Below are positions 1 to 8,077 of a stretch of DNA of 64,000 nucleotides, piece by piece. The translations under genes and the position numbers were made by a program. Position 1 is the first letter of the stretch; every line of letters begins with the position of its first letter. Source of the stretch: Streptomyces pseudovenezuelae (GTDB lineage: Bacteria > Actinomycetota > Actinomycetes > Streptomycetales > Streptomycetaceae); the NCBI RefSeq assembly GCF_029892565.1, contig NZ_JARXVH010000015.1:181557-245556 (forward strand). Reading direction: 5' to 3'. Under the pieces are notes generated by a model, which made no database searches, had not been told where the DNA came from, and saw nothing but the letters and a program-made list of their open reading frames with translations.

Positions 1-369
1 GAAGCGGAGCGGGAGTTGTTCCACCCGGCCGCCTCGCTCGACGAAGATCGCGTCCGGGCCGTTCACCATGATCTCGGTGATCGACGCGTCCTCCAGGAGC
101 GGTTCGAGGATGCCGAGGCCCAGGGCCTCGTCCACGACGCGCCGGATCAGCTGGGAGCGTTCCACCGTCGACAGGACCGGGCCCTCGCGGCTGATGATGT
201 GCCCGAGCACCCGTTCCAGCCGGGCCCGGCGCTCGGCCGCCGCCAGCGAACTCATCTCCGCGAGGTCGATCTCCTCAAGGAGCTTGGACCGGTACGACGC
301 GACCAGATGGCCGTCCTCGCCCCGACTGCCGTTCTCTTCCGGGGTGTTGATGCGGGACCGCAGGCTCAT
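1..369 (-). CDS. Tad pilus assembly ATPase CpaF/TadA, N-terminal part (cut by window edge)
   Basis: The first 123 codons of a CpaF/TadA-type secretion ATPase are present; the catalytic domain lies beyond the left edge. Visible is the alpha-helical N-terminal domain of the family, including the stretch LGLGILEPLLEDASITEIMV, a hallmark of CpaF before the RecA-like core. The family is the cytoplasmic hexameric motor that powers assembly of Tad/Flp pili. The ATG is preceded by GAGGTG about 4 nt upstream. It is the last visible gene of a minus-strand operon: the TadE-like gene ends only 12 nt upstream. The call rests on the N-terminal domain plus operon context. Confidence 0.85.
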   Translation of the reverse strand, partial: MSLRSRINTPEENGSRGEDGHLVASYRSKLLEEIDLAEMSSLAAAERRARLERVLGHIISREGPVLSTVERSQLIRRVVDEALGLGILEPLLEDASITEIMVNGPDAIFVERGGRVEQLPLRF

Positions 370-381
370 GGTGCACCTCGT

Positions 382-750
382 TCAGTGGTCGAGCGGCATG
401 GTGGCGGTCTTCTGCGCGGTGCCGAAGTCCCAGCCCGGGACGATGGACGGGATGTCGACGGTGGCGGTGACGGTGACCGCGTCGTCGCCGTACGCCTCCC
501 CGCAGTTGGTCCCGTCGGCGAGAAAGCCGCTGATCGCGTTCTGGCATCCCGTCTGGGCGCTCTCCTGCAACGAGGCCGCCCGCGCCCCGGCCCGGGCCGC
601 GGTGCCGGCCTGCTGCGCGGTGTAGGCGATGAGTCCGATCTGTACGCCGGCCAGGGCGACCAGGATCAGGACCGGGATGAACCCGAGGTACTCGATGGCG
701 ACTTGGCCGAGGTCGCGGCGTTTTCCAGTGCGCTCGTCGTCGTACGACAT
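382..750 (-). CDS. TadE-like pseudopilin (first copy)
   Basis: A 122-residue protein with a short basic cytoplasmic tail, then GQVAIEYLGFIPVLILVALA, which is a TadE-type transmembrane segment with a conserved Glu five residues after the Gly-Gln. A small exported domain with two Cys follows. TadE/TadF proteins are prepilin-peptidase substrates that act as minor pseudopilins in Tad pilus assembly. It sits between a second TadE-like gene (1 nt gap) and cpaF, so it is almost certainly co-translated with them. A role as minor rather than major pilin is inferred from length; a typical Flp pilin is about 60 residues. Confidence 0.85.
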   Translation of the reverse strand: MSYDDERTGKRRDLGQVAIEYLGFIPVLILVALAGVQIGLIAYTAQQAGTAARAGARAASLQESAQTGCQNAISGFLADGTNCGEAYGDDAVTVTATVDIPSIVPGWDFGTAQKTATMPLDH

Positions 751-751
751 C

Positions 752-1159
752 TCAGTCCTTCACCTCCTCCACCGCTCCCGCGTGGCCCTTCACGTCGAAG
801 GGGAAGCCGATCGCGCCGGGGAAGAGGACGGGGACGTGGAGGGTGACGGTGGCTTTGACATAGCCGCCGCCGGTCGTGCACTCCACCTCGCCGCTCCACG
901 CGTTCGGCAGCTTGTCCAGGCCCGCCTGTTGGCACGCGGCCGCTCTTGCGCCCTCCGGAACCGCCGTTCCCGCCCGTGCCGCCTCGTCCGCAGCATTCCC
1001 CGCGAGGGTGAACGTGTATCCCAGGAGGACGAACTGCCACAGCAGCACCAGCGTGATGATGATCAACGGGGTCATGCCGAGGAACTCGACACTCACCTGG
1101 CCCTCGTCCCGCCGAACAAGCCGCGCCGTCAACGCCTGCGCAGCCCGCCGCGGCCTCAC
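752..1159 (-). CDS. TadE-like pseudopilin (second copy)
   Basis: A 135-residue protein starting at a GTG that overlaps the stop of the upstream CpaE-like gene by 4 nt (GTGA), indicating translational coupling. The N terminus is strongly basic, followed by GQVSVEFLGMTPLIIITLVL with the conserved Glu of TadE-type prepilins, and a C-terminal domain with two Cys (near residues 76 and 94) that could form a disulfide outside the membrane. It shares the same architecture as the next gene downstream, so the operon carries a TadE pair. A much longer reading in this frame runs back to 2428 but crosses the CpaE-like gene and is not used. Confidence 0.85.
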   Translation of the reverse strand: MRPRRAAQALTARLVRRDEGQVSVEFLGMTPLIIITLVLLWQFVLLGYTFTLAGNAADEAARAGTAVPEGARAAACQQAGLDKLPNAWSGEVECTTGGGYVKATVTLHVPVLFPGAIGFPFDVKGHAGAVEEVKD

Positions 1160-2415
1160 CGCTCCAACTCCTTGCGTCGCCGTAGCGTCAGCGCGCCGCG
1201 TTCGCCGCCGCGGGAGCGGCCGTTGCGGTGTTGGGGGCCCTCGGAGCCCTTGACCAGGCCCAGTTCGCCCGCGAGGGTCCACAGGGCCTGCTTGACCGTG
1301 CTGCGGTTGTCGAGTTCGTGGACCCGGCCCGCGTCCACGGCGCTCTGGAGTTCCTTGAAGTTGGCGGGGATCACGGTCCCGGCGAGGCCGGTGCCGGTGA
1401 TCTTCTGGATGAGCGGCGGCTGGATCTCCGTACCGCGGGTGTGGCGGTTGACGACGACGGTGGTCTCCTCGGCCTTGCGGACCTGGAGCCGGTCCCACAT
1501 GCGCACGGCGCGCTTGGCGCCGCGGACGGAGACCACGTCGGGGGTGGTGACCAGGACGGCGGTGTCGGCCATTTCCACGATGGCCGCGCCGGCGCCGCTG
1601 AGTTGGGCGCCGCAGTCGACGACGACGACCTCGTAGCGGGAGCGCAGGGCGCCGACGATCTGGCGGGCGGCGCGGTCGGTGACCTCCTCGCCGCGTTCGC
1701 CGTCGGCGGGGGCGAGCAGGAGGGTGAGGCCGGTGTCGTGGCGGAAGACGGCGTCGGCCAGGACGCGCGGGGTGATGTCCGTGATGGTGGCGAGGTCGAC
1801 GACCGAGCGGCGGAACTGGACGTCCAGGTAGGAGGCGACGTCCCCGGTCTGGAGGTCCATGTCGAGCAGGACGGCGGCGCGGCCCGACGCCTGGGCGGCG
1901 AGGGCGAGTTGGATGGCGGTCGTGGTGGTGCCGACGCCGCCCTTCGCGCCGCTGACGGTGACGACGGTGCCGCCGACGCCGGTGAACACGTCGCCGGCGG
2001 CGCCCAGATGGCGGCGTACGCCCACCGACCACTGGGACACCGCGTGCACCCGGCTGGCGAGTTCCTCGTAGCCGAGGGGCAGGGCGATCAGGCCGCGGGC
2101 GCCGTAGTCCATGGCGGCCTGGAAGAGGCCGGCACTGACGTCGGAGGTGACGAGGATGACGCCGACCGCCGGGAAGCGCAGGCTGACCTCGCGGACGAGT
2201 TCCAGGGCGGGGACGGGTCCGATGCGTTCGTGGACGACGACGACCTCGGGCAGTTCGTCGATGGACTCGGCGGCCAGCCGGGCGAGGGTGTCGATGAGCT
2301 GGGTCGAGTCGGTCACGGGGGCGACCGGCTCGGCGTCCGGCAGTTGGCTGAGCAGCGTGGTGAGGGACCGGACCGCGTCCACGTCGCCGACTGCCGGGAG
2401 GATCCTCGTGGGCAT
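1156..2415 (-). CDS. CpaE-like Tad pilus ATPase (ParA/MinD superfamily)
   Basis: A 419-residue two-domain protein. Residues 1-130 look like a degenerate receiver-type alpha/beta domain, as in CpaE. Residues 150-400 are a SIMIBI ATPase with the deviant Walker A SGAKGGVGTTTT at 155-166 and a Walker B around VVVVDCGAQ. CpaE localises or regulates the Tad secretion machinery at the inner membrane. It lies between CpaB (9 nt gap) and the TadE pair (4-nt overlap), giving the usual order cpaB-cpaE-tadE-tadE-cpaF. The C-terminal 25 residues are basic and low complexity. Confidence 0.85.
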   Translation of the reverse strand: MPTRILPAVGDVDAVRSLTTLLSQLPDAEPVAPVTDSTQLIDTLARLAAESIDELPEVVVVHERIGPVPALELVREVSLRFPAVGVILVTSDVSAGLFQAAMDYGARGLIALPLGYEELASRVHAVSQWSVGVRRHLGAAGDVFTGVGGTVVTVSGAKGGVGTTTTAIQLALAAQASGRAAVLLDMDLQTGDVASYLDVQFRRSVVDLATITDITPRVLADAVFRHDTGLTLLLAPADGERGEEVTDRAARQIVGALRSRYEVVVVDCGAQLSGAGAAIVEMADTAVLVTTPDVVSVRGAKRAVRMWDRLQVRKAEETTVVVNRHTRGTEIQPPLIQKITGTGLAGTVIPANFKELQSAVDAGRVHELDNRSTVKQALWTLAGELGLVKGSEGPQHRNGRSRGGERGALTLRRRKELER

Positions 2416-2424
2416 GGCGGCCTC

Positions 2425-3132
2425 TCACTTGTCCTTGGTGAGTTCGTACGTGCGGTCCTTGTCGGGCACCGTGCCGGTCTCCCCCGGCGCGACCAGCGCG
2501 AGCCGCACCCGCTTGGCGAAGGACTCGGCGTACGTGATCCGCTGGGCGTCGAGCGCGGAGAGCGCGAACGTGATCGGGACGGCGTCGGTGGCCGCCCGGG
2601 TGCGGTCGTCGGCGTCGGGCTGGAGCGGGGTGAGGTCGCCGACGTCGAGGACGGCGGCGTTCGTCACGATGATCTTGGACAGGTCGGGATCGCCCTCACG
2701 CTGGCCCTCGAAGGTGGCGTACACGTTGACCTTGGAGCCCGCCGTGATCTTGCCGGCGACGCCCGTCGCCGCGTCGATCATGATGGCGACCTCCTGCTGC
2801 CCCGGCTGCAGGGCGGGCTGGTCGACGATCATGTCGCTCTGCAGCAGGGAGCCCTGCTTGAGGGTCGTCACGGCGATCTTGCCGCGGATCTCGGCGAGAT
2901 CGGTGATCGCGTTCGCCGACAGCCAGCGCTTGGGCATCTCGGTCTTCTCGAACTGGGCCGAGGTGAGGCTGGTGTACGGCTTGATGTCCTTCTTGACCTC
3001 GTACGCCGTGACCTCGGGGCCGACCTTGGACTTCACGTCGTTGATGACGGACAGCACGCCGGCGAACGCGCCCAGGGCGCAGATGACCGACAGAAGCAGG
3101 AGTAGCACGCCGCGGCGCTGACGGGAGTTCAT
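2425..3132 (-). CDS. cpaB: Flp pilus assembly protein CpaB (SAF domain)
   Basis: A 235-residue membrane-anchored protein. A hydrophobic segment at about residues 7-27 follows a short basic N terminus; the remainder matches the CpaB/RcpC layout with a SAF domain (the region with KPYTSLTSAQFEK and the following beta-clip) and a C-terminal extracytoplasmic domain. CpaB is a periplasmic or cell-envelope part of Tad pilus machinery; the SAF domain is thought to bind carbohydrate. An in-frame ATG 43 codons upstream exists, but the preceding region is Pro/Arg-rich shadow sequence and the ATG at 3132 directly precedes the signal anchor, so the shorter start is preferred. Confidence 0.8.
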   Translation of the reverse strand: MNSRQRRGVLLLLLSVICALGAFAGVLSVINDVKSKVGPEVTAYEVKKDIKPYTSLTSAQFEKTEMPKRWLSANAITDLAEIRGKIAVTTLKQGSLLQSDMIVDQPALQPGQQEVAIMIDAATGVAGKITAGSKVNVYATFEGQREGDPDLSKIIVTNAAVLDVGDLTPLQPDADDRTRAATDAVPITFALSALDAQRITYAESFAKRVRLALVAPGETGTVPDKDRTYELTKDK

Positions 3133-3196
3133 GAACCGTACAACCTCGTTGGGGGGCTCGGTCGAGCGGAATCGGGGACGGGAGACCGAGGGCGGC

Positions 3197-4048
3197 TCAG
3201 CCCGCGGGCAGTTGGTTCTCGTGGACGGGTGGCACCGGTGCCGTGGCGGAACAGAAGACACAGCGGTCGCCGATGACGTCGATGCCGCACCAGTGACAAC
3301 TGCCTTGCCGGACCGAGGTGACCAGCTGGTAGAGCACCGACAGGTCCGGCAGATAGGCGGCGAACTCGACCAGCTTCCCCGTCTCCCACCACACCGCGGA
3401 CTCGGCGGGCAGCGCGGTCTCCCGCAGCCCTTGCACGCTCCACTGCTTGGCCAGGGTCGCGGTGACCCAGTCCGACTGCAACTGTCCCTTGGCGACCTGC
3501 ATCCAGGTGCCGAACTCGGGCCCGGCGAGGGTGGCGCCGGGCCCGATCTTCACCAACTGCGGCTCGGGGTGCGCGAGGACGGCGAACTGGCTGCCCGGCA
3601 CCCAGGACTTGGCGTGCGACTTCAGCGGCACGGGGACGCGGTCCAGCCGGGCCACGGAGCCGAGCAGCGCGCCCGCGTGGATGTAGTGGGTGAGCAGCCG
3701 GCCCGCGGAGGCGAGCACCCCGGGGCTGAGGTCGCAGGAGGCCAGCTGTCTCAACTGGCGGGCCAGGACGGCGAGTCCGAGCGGGGGCAGCTCGGGACGG
3801 AACAGGGCGATCCGGTCACTCTCCAGGAGGCCGCGGATGGTGTGCAGCCGCCGCTCCACCGCATGGGGGGCGGCCTGCGAGTACACGACGATGAGATGCC
3901 CGTGCTGGTCCAGCAGCGACTGGACGGCGGACAGCGCCTGGTCGAGCGGTTGTTTGTCCAGGTCCGGCAGGACGACAGCGGGCAGCGTCCGCTCGTCGTG
4001 CGGCGGCAGCGCGAGGTCGGCACCGGTCACGGCAATGGCAGTTGGCAC
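3197..4048 (-). CDS. Conserved hypothetical protein with C-terminal zinc ribbon, upstream of Tad genes
   Basis: A 283-residue soluble-looking protein with a GTG start. No known enzymatic motif was recognised. The C terminus holds CHWCGIDVIGDRCVFC (residues about 251-266), two CxxC pairs that would bind zinc. There is no signal peptide or membrane segment. It stands 64 nt upstream of cpaB on the same strand and is probably the first gene of, or transcribed with, the Tad operon, suggesting a regulatory or assembly role in piliation. That is inference from position only. Confidence 0.7.
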   Translation of the reverse strand: MPTAIAVTGADLALPPHDERTLPAVVLPDLDKQPLDQALSAVQSLLDQHGHLIVVYSQAAPHAVERRLHTIRGLLESDRIALFRPELPPLGLAVLARQLRQLASCDLSPGVLASAGRLLTHYIHAGALLGSVARLDRVPVPLKSHAKSWVPGSQFAVLAHPEPQLVKIGPGATLAGPEFGTWMQVAKGQLQSDWVTATLAKQWSVQGLRETALPAESAVWWETGKLVEFAAYLPDLSVLYQLVTSVRQGSCHWCGIDVIGDRCVFCSATAPVPPVHENQLPAG

Positions 4049-4381
4049 GCCCAGCTCCCCGTGTTACGCCGTCGGCGGACCGGGGTTACTCCGATACACC
4101 GAGTTGACTTCACTGCGTGACTACCTCAGCACTGTATCCACGCCTCTGTGACCGGAGAACAGCGTTTCTGTAGCTGGCAGGCAACTCCCGAGGCACAAGA
4201 CGCGCCAAAACGGAGCAGGTTGGGCATCTTCCCGGTCTCGATTCACCACCGCGCCTCCGCCCCGCCTCCGCCTCACCCTCGCCCGACCTTCACCCCGCCT
4301 CCACCCCCGCCTCCGCCCCCGTCGCCCCCAAGTTGGTCTGGACCTCTTGACAGCCGGATTGGTCTGGACCAACTTATTGTC
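4049..4381. other. Divergent intergenic region with CCTCCGCC-type low complexity
   Basis: This 333-bp stretch separates the Tad-side gene from the chitinase gene. Its right half (about 4250-4330) is a run of CCTCCGCC/CCACCCC-type C-rich low-complexity sequence. The chitinase promoter elements occupy the last 50 bp. The plus reading frame stays open from 4148, but its translation here is compositionally biased and precedes a clear signal peptide, so it is not considered coding. Confidence 0.6.
4334..4371 (+). promoter_or_regulatory. Chitinase promoter: paired 12-bp direct repeats flanking a TTGACA -35 box
   Basis: Two near-identical 12-mers, TGGTCTGGACCT (4334-4345) and TGGTCTGGACCA (4360-4371), lie 26 bp apart with TTGACA (4347-4352) between them. 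This is the arrangement known from Streptomyces chitinase promoters, where the repeats mediate chitin induction and glucose repression; the sequence also resembles the DasR-responsive element (core TGGTCTAGACCA). The second repeat ends 10 bp before the start codon, where a -10 element would be expected, so binding there should block RNA polymerase. The mechanism is inferred from known family promoters. Confidence 0.85.
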
Positions 4382-6073
4382 ATGTCCCCACTTAGAAGAT
4401 CGGCACGGCTCTGGTCGGGAGTCGTCACCGCCGCCCTCGCCCTCTCCCTGGCGGGCGCGGGCCAGGCGTCCGCCGCGGACGTCAACAACGCCAAGAACGC
4501 CGGTTACGAGTCCGGCCTGAGCAACTGGACCTGTTCGGCGGGCAGCGGCACCACCGTCTCCTCGCCGGTGCACGGCGGCGCGGCCGCGCTCAAGGCGACG
4601 CCCGCCGGGCAGGACAACGCCCAGTGCACCCAGTCGGTCGCCGTGAAGCCCAACTCGACGTACACGCTGAGCGCCTGGGTGCAGGGCGGCTACACCTACC
4701 TGGGCGTGACTGGCACGGGCACCACGGACGTGTCGACGTGGACGCCCGACTCCGCGTCCTGGAAGCAGCTGTCGACGACCTTCACCACGGGCGGATCCAC
4801 CACCTCGGTGACCGTCTACACGCACGGCTGGTACGGACAGGCCGCCTACTTCGCCGACGACCTCTCGGTGTTCGGCCCCGACGGCGGCGGTGGCGGCGAC
4901 CCGGCCCCGACGATCCCCGCGGCCCCGGCCGGCCTCGCGGTGTCGGGCACGACGTCCTCCTCGGTCTCCCTCGCCTGGAACGCGGTCTCCAACGCCACCG
5001 GGTACAACGTCTACCGGGGCGGTACGAAGGTGTCGTCGGTGACCGGCGCCTCGGCCACCGTCACCGGCCTCACGGCCTCCACCTCGTACTCCTTCCAGGT
5101 CACCGCCACCAACTCGGCCGGCGAGTCGGCCAAGTCGGCGACCGTGACGGGCACCACCACCGCGACCGGCGGCGGGGGCGGCGGCACCCTGCCCAAGCAC
5201 GCCGTCACCGGCTACTGGCAGAACTTCAACAACGGGGCGACGGTCCAGAGGATCTCCGCCGTCCAGTCGCAGTACGACATCATCGCGGTGGCCTTCGCGG
5301 ACGCCACGGGCACGCCGGGTGGCGTGACCTTCAACCTGGACTCGGCGGGCCTGGGCGGCTACACGGTCGACCAGTTCAAGGCCGACATCAAGGCCAAGCA
5401 GGCCGCCGGCAAGAAGGTCATCATCTCGATCGGCGGGCAGAACGGCACGGTGTCGATCAACGACTCCACCTCCGCGACCAACTTCGCCAACTCGGTGTAC
5501 TCGCTGATGCAGACGTACGGCTTCGACGGCGTCGACATCGACCTGGAGAACGGCCTCAACGCGACCTACATGTCGCAGGCCCTGCGCTCGCTGTCCTCGA
5601 AGGCGGGCTCGTCGCTGATCATCACGATGGCCCCGCAGACCATCGACATGCAGTCGACGTCGAACTCCTACTTCCAGACGGCCCTGAACATCAAGGACAT
5701 CCTCACGGTCGTCAACATGCAGTACTACAACAGCGGTTCGATGCTGGGCTGCGACGGCAAGGTCTACTCGCAGGGTTCGGTGGACTTCCTCACCGCCCTG
5801 GCCTGCATCCAGTTGCAGGGCGGCCTGTCCCCGTCCCAGGTGGGCCTCGGTCTGCCGGCCTCGACCAGCGGCGCGGGCAGCGGCTACGTCTCGCCGACGA
5901 TCGTGAACAACGCGCTGGACTGCCTCGCCAAGGGCACCGGCTGCGGCTCCTTCAAGCCCTCCAAGACGTATCCCGACCTGCGGGGTGCGATGACCTGGTC
6001 GACGAACTGGGACGCCTCGGCGGGCAACGCGTGGTCCAACTCGGTGGGCGCACACGTGCACGCGCTGCCGTAG
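4382..6073 (+). CDS. chiA: Secreted GH18 chitinase (CBM - FnIII - GH18)
   Basis: A 563-residue secreted endo-acting chitinase. Residues 1-31 are a signal peptide ending ASA-AD. About 32-160 is a beta-sandwich carbohydrate-binding module, followed by a Gly-rich linker, a fibronectin type III domain (about 178-262), a second Gly linker and the GH18 barrel. Catalytic motif DGVDIDLE is at 382-389 with the proton-donor Glu at 389, and the substrate motif SIGG begins near 349. Length and order match Streptomyces family-18 chitinases such as ChiA; the symbol is by architecture and remembered synteny. Expression should be chitin-inducible through the repeats just upstream. No good Shine-Dalgarno precedes the ATG, so a very short or absent leader is possible. 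Confidence 0.9.
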   Translation: MSPLRRSARLWSGVVTAALALSLAGAGQASAADVNNAKNAGYESGLSNWTCSAGSGTTVSSPVHGGAAALKATPAGQDNAQCTQSVAVKPNSTYTLSAWVQGGYTYLGVTGTGTTDVSTWTPDSASWKQLSTTFTTGGSTTSVTVYTHGWYGQAAYFADDLSVFGPDGGGGGDPAPTIPAAPAGLAVSGTTSSSVSLAWNAVSNATGYNVYRGGTKVSSVTGASATVTGLTASTSYSFQVTATNSAGESAKSATVTGTTTATGGGGGGTLPKHAVTGYWQNFNNGATVQRISAVQSQYDIIAVAFADATGTPGGVTFNLDSAGLGGYTVDQFKADIKAKQAAGKKVIISIGGQNGTVSINDSTSATNFANSVYSLMQTYGFDGVDIDLENGLNATYMSQALRSLSSKAGSSLIITMAPQTIDMQSTSNSYFQTALNIKDILTVVNMQYYNSGSMLGCDGKVYSQGSVDFLTALACIQLQGGLSPSQVGLGLPASTSGAGSGYVSPTIVNNALDCLAKGTGCGSFKPSKTYPDLRGAMTWSTNWDASAGNAWSNSVGAHVHALP

Positions 6074-6113
6074 CGCGGAGCGGAATCAGTAGACAAACCA
6101 GGAGGAATCGACA

Positions 6114-6154
6114 GCGGTGGGCCGGGGGTTGAAACATTTCCCCCGGCCCACCGC
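6114..6154 (+). terminator. Strong GC-rich hairpin after the chitinase gene
   Basis: A perfect 15-bp stem, GCGGTGGGCCGGGGG (6114-6128) pairing with 6140-6154, with an 11-nt loop. It starts 40 nt after the chitinase stop. No U-tract follows, as is usual for Streptomyces terminators. Confidence 0.85.
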
Positions 6155-6170
6155 ATCAATGAAGTGAGTA

Positions 6171-6188
6171 CGGTGCCGAACGGCACCG
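6171..6188. promoter_or_regulatory. 18-bp perfect palindrome next to the sigma-factor ribosome binding site
   Basis: CGGTGCCG-AA-CGGCACCG is an exact inverted repeat ending just before the GGGAGGGGG Shine-Dalgarno of the sigma factor gene. It could be an operator or a leader hairpin affecting translation. Function is not known. Confidence 0.5.
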
Positions 6189-6203
6189 CGGGAGGGGGCT
6201 CGG

Positions 6204-6716
6204 ATGAGACAGCGTCGGGCGGAGGAGTACGCGGAGTTCGCCTCGGCACGTGCCGGGCATCTCTACCGGTCCGCCTGTCTGCTGACCGCCGGGGACACGC
6301 ATCTCGCCGAGGATCTCGTGCAGGAGACCCTCGGGCGGCTGTACATCAGCTGGGGACGGGTGTCGCGGGTCGGGAATCCGTCGGGGTACGCGCAGACGGT
6401 CCTGACGCGTACGTTCCTCGCGCACCAGCGGCGGCGCAGCAGCACCGAGCGGGCCACCGACGTGCTCCCCGATCTGCCGGGCCGCGCCTTCGACGGGGAC
6501 ACCTCCCTGCGACTGACCCTGCTGGAGGCGCTGGGCCGGCTGCCCGCCAAGGACCGGGCGGTGGTCGTCCTGCGCTACTGGGAGGACCGCTCGATCGAGG
6601 AGACCGCCGACGTCATGAACACCAGCTCGGCGGCGGTGCGCACGCGCTGCGTCCGGGCCCTCGGGCACCTGCGGGAGCTGCTCGGCAAGGACCTCGGCGA
6701 GTACGCGCGCCCCTGA
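6204..6716 (+). CDS. ECF RNA polymerase sigma factor, SigE family
   Basis: A 170-residue group IV sigma factor. Region 2 spans about residues 10-80 (DLVQETLGRLYISWGRV is the helix contacting core and the -10 element) and region 4 about 105-160, with the helix-turn-helix containing SIEETADVMNTSSAAVRTR. It matches the actinobacterial SigE-like family of short ECF factors (about 170 aa). The start has a strong SD (GGGAGGGGG). The gene 58 nt downstream encodes a single-span membrane protein that may act as anti-sigma or target, the common arrangement in this family. Confidence 0.85.
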   Translation: MRQRRAEEYAEFASARAGHLYRSACLLTAGDTHLAEDLVQETLGRLYISWGRVSRVGNPSGYAQTVLTRTFLAHQRRRSSTERATDVLPDLPGRAFDGDTSLRLTLLEALGRLPAKDRAVVVLRYWEDRSIEETADVMNTSSAAVRTRCVRALGHLRELLGKDLGEYARP

Positions 6717-6774
6717 ACACCCCCTCCACTTCGGCTTCTTCACTTCGCCCCCTTCCCGAAACGGCGGTTCCGTC

Positions 6775-8028
6775 ATGCCCGTAGAGCAGCACAGCGATCC
6801 CTTCGAGGAGACGCTCGCCGCAGGCCTGAGAGAGGCCGGCGACACCTTCACGACCGACCGGGCCGCGCTCGTCGCCGCCGGCTCGGTACGCGGGCGCCGA
6901 CACCTGCTGCTGCGCCGGGCCGCCGTGACGGGCGGCGCCGCGGGCATCGCGCTCGTCGGCGTGGGCGGGGCGCTGCTCCTGCCCGACGCCGGCACCACCC
7001 TTCAGAACCAGGCCTCGGCGACCTCGCCGGTCTCCACGACCGCGACTCCCGGCAAGGACACACGCGCTCTGACCACCGGCGCCTCACTGGCCAAGTCGCT
7101 CGAAGCGCTGTTGCCGAAAGGCGAGTTCGACCAGACGGCGACCTGGGGCGTCAACGGGTCGTCGGCGTTCACGGGCATCGTCTACGACGACGGCAAGGGG
7201 GCGTCGGCCATCGGGCTGTCCATCGGCCGCGTCGACCCGGCGAGCGAGGAGGCCGCCCAGCTCACCCAGTGCCCGGGCAAGGCGCTGACGCACTACGACG
7301 CCTGCCGCACCGAGCAGTTGGCCGACGGCTCGCGGCTCATGATCTACCAGGGCTACGAGTATCCCGACCGGCGCGTGGACACCAAGTGGTGGTCCGCCGA
7401 ACTGGTGACCCCGCAGGGGAAGCACGTCAACGTCGAGGAGTGGAACGCCGCCGCCGAGAAGGACTCGCCGATCACCCGGCCCCAACCGCCCTTGTCCCCG
7501 GCGCAGTTGAAGAAGGTCGTCACCGCGTCCGTCTGGCGCGACGCCGTCGACTCGCTGCCCAAGAGCTCCGCGAAGCCCACGACCCCGTCGAGCCCGACGA
7601 CCCCCGTGGTCGAGGGCAAGCCGGTCACGTCGACGCTCAAGAGCCTGCTGCCGAAGGGCTTCAAGGTCACCGGGACCGGCCCCGCTGACGACACGGAGTT
7701 CGGCTACCTCGTGGTCGACGACGGCAAGGGCAAGACCTTCGTGCAGGTCAACGTCCAGCCCGACATGTCCGACGCCGCGGACGACCTCTTCGGCACCGGC
7801 TCCGATACCCTGCCCGACGGCACCAAGGTCGCCGAGCGGCAGGGGCCCGGCGAGAAGGGCGGTTCGGGTGTCGTCATGTGGACCGTCGACACGATGCGGC
7901 CCGACGGCCGCCGAGTGGTGATCAGCGCCTTCAACTCCGGTGCCCAGGACACCCCGGCGACCCGCGCGACCCCGGCCCTGACCATGAAGCAGCTCCGCGC
8001 GATCGCGCTCAGCACGGAGTGGCTGTAA
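6775..8028 (+). CDS. Membrane-anchored protein with duplicated extracellular domain, partner of sigma factor
   Basis: A 417-residue protein: a cytoplasmic N terminus of about 42 residues, one transmembrane helix (about 43-64, rich in Ala/Gly/Val), then a long exterior part. The exterior contains two related halves, one beginning near residue 106 with SLEALLPKGEF and one near 286 with LKSLLPKGFKV; each is followed by a VxDDGKG motif, so an internal duplication is visible. No ZAS anti-sigma zinc motif was found. Position directly after the ECF sigma gene suggests a membrane-bound partner or sensor; the SD is weak, consistent with coupling to the upstream gene. Function is otherwise unknown. Confidence 0.75.
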   Translation: MPVEQHSDPFEETLAAGLREAGDTFTTDRAALVAAGSVRGRRHLLLRRAAVTGGAAGIALVGVGGALLLPDAGTTLQNQASATSPVSTTATPGKDTRALTTGASLAKSLEALLPKGEFDQTATWGVNGSSAFTGIVYDDGKGASAIGLSIGRVDPASEEAAQLTQCPGKALTHYDACRTEQLADGSRLMIYQGYEYPDRRVDTKWWSAELVTPQGKHVNVEEWNAAAEKDSPITRPQPPLSPAQLKKVVTASVWRDAVDSLPKSSAKPTTPSSPTTPVVEGKPVTSTLKSLLPKGFKVTGTGPADDTEFGYLVVDDGKGKTFVQVNVQPDMSDAADDLFGTGSDTLPDGTKVAERQGPGEKGGSGVVMWTVDTMRPDGRRVVISAFNSGAQDTPATRATPALTMKQLRAIALSTEWL

Positions 8029-8035
8029 CCGCGAC

Positions 8036-8060
8036 GCCCGGGGTCGGTGAGGCCCCGGGC
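8036..8060. terminator. Bidirectional hairpin between convergent genes
   Basis: GCCCGGGG (8036-8043) and CCCCGGGC (8053-8060) pair around a 9-nt loop in the 49-bp gap between the converging 6775 and 8078 genes. Confidence 0.6.
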
Positions 8061-8077
8061 TCCGGGAGAACCCGCCG

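Noticed and set aside
752..2428. Long 558-codon open frame on the minus strand
   Set aside because: Its C-terminal 135 codons are the real TadE-like gene; the rest is an Arg/Pro/His-rich antiparallel or frame-shifted shadow of the CpaE-like gene.
4250..4330. C-rich periodic sequence before the chitinase as a possible CRISPR or coding repeat
   Set aside because: No spacer-repeat pattern; simple low-complexity DNA.
4148..4381. N-terminal extension of the chitinase frame
   Set aside because: Pro-rich low-complexity translation before a clear signal peptide, and it covers the promoter repeats.
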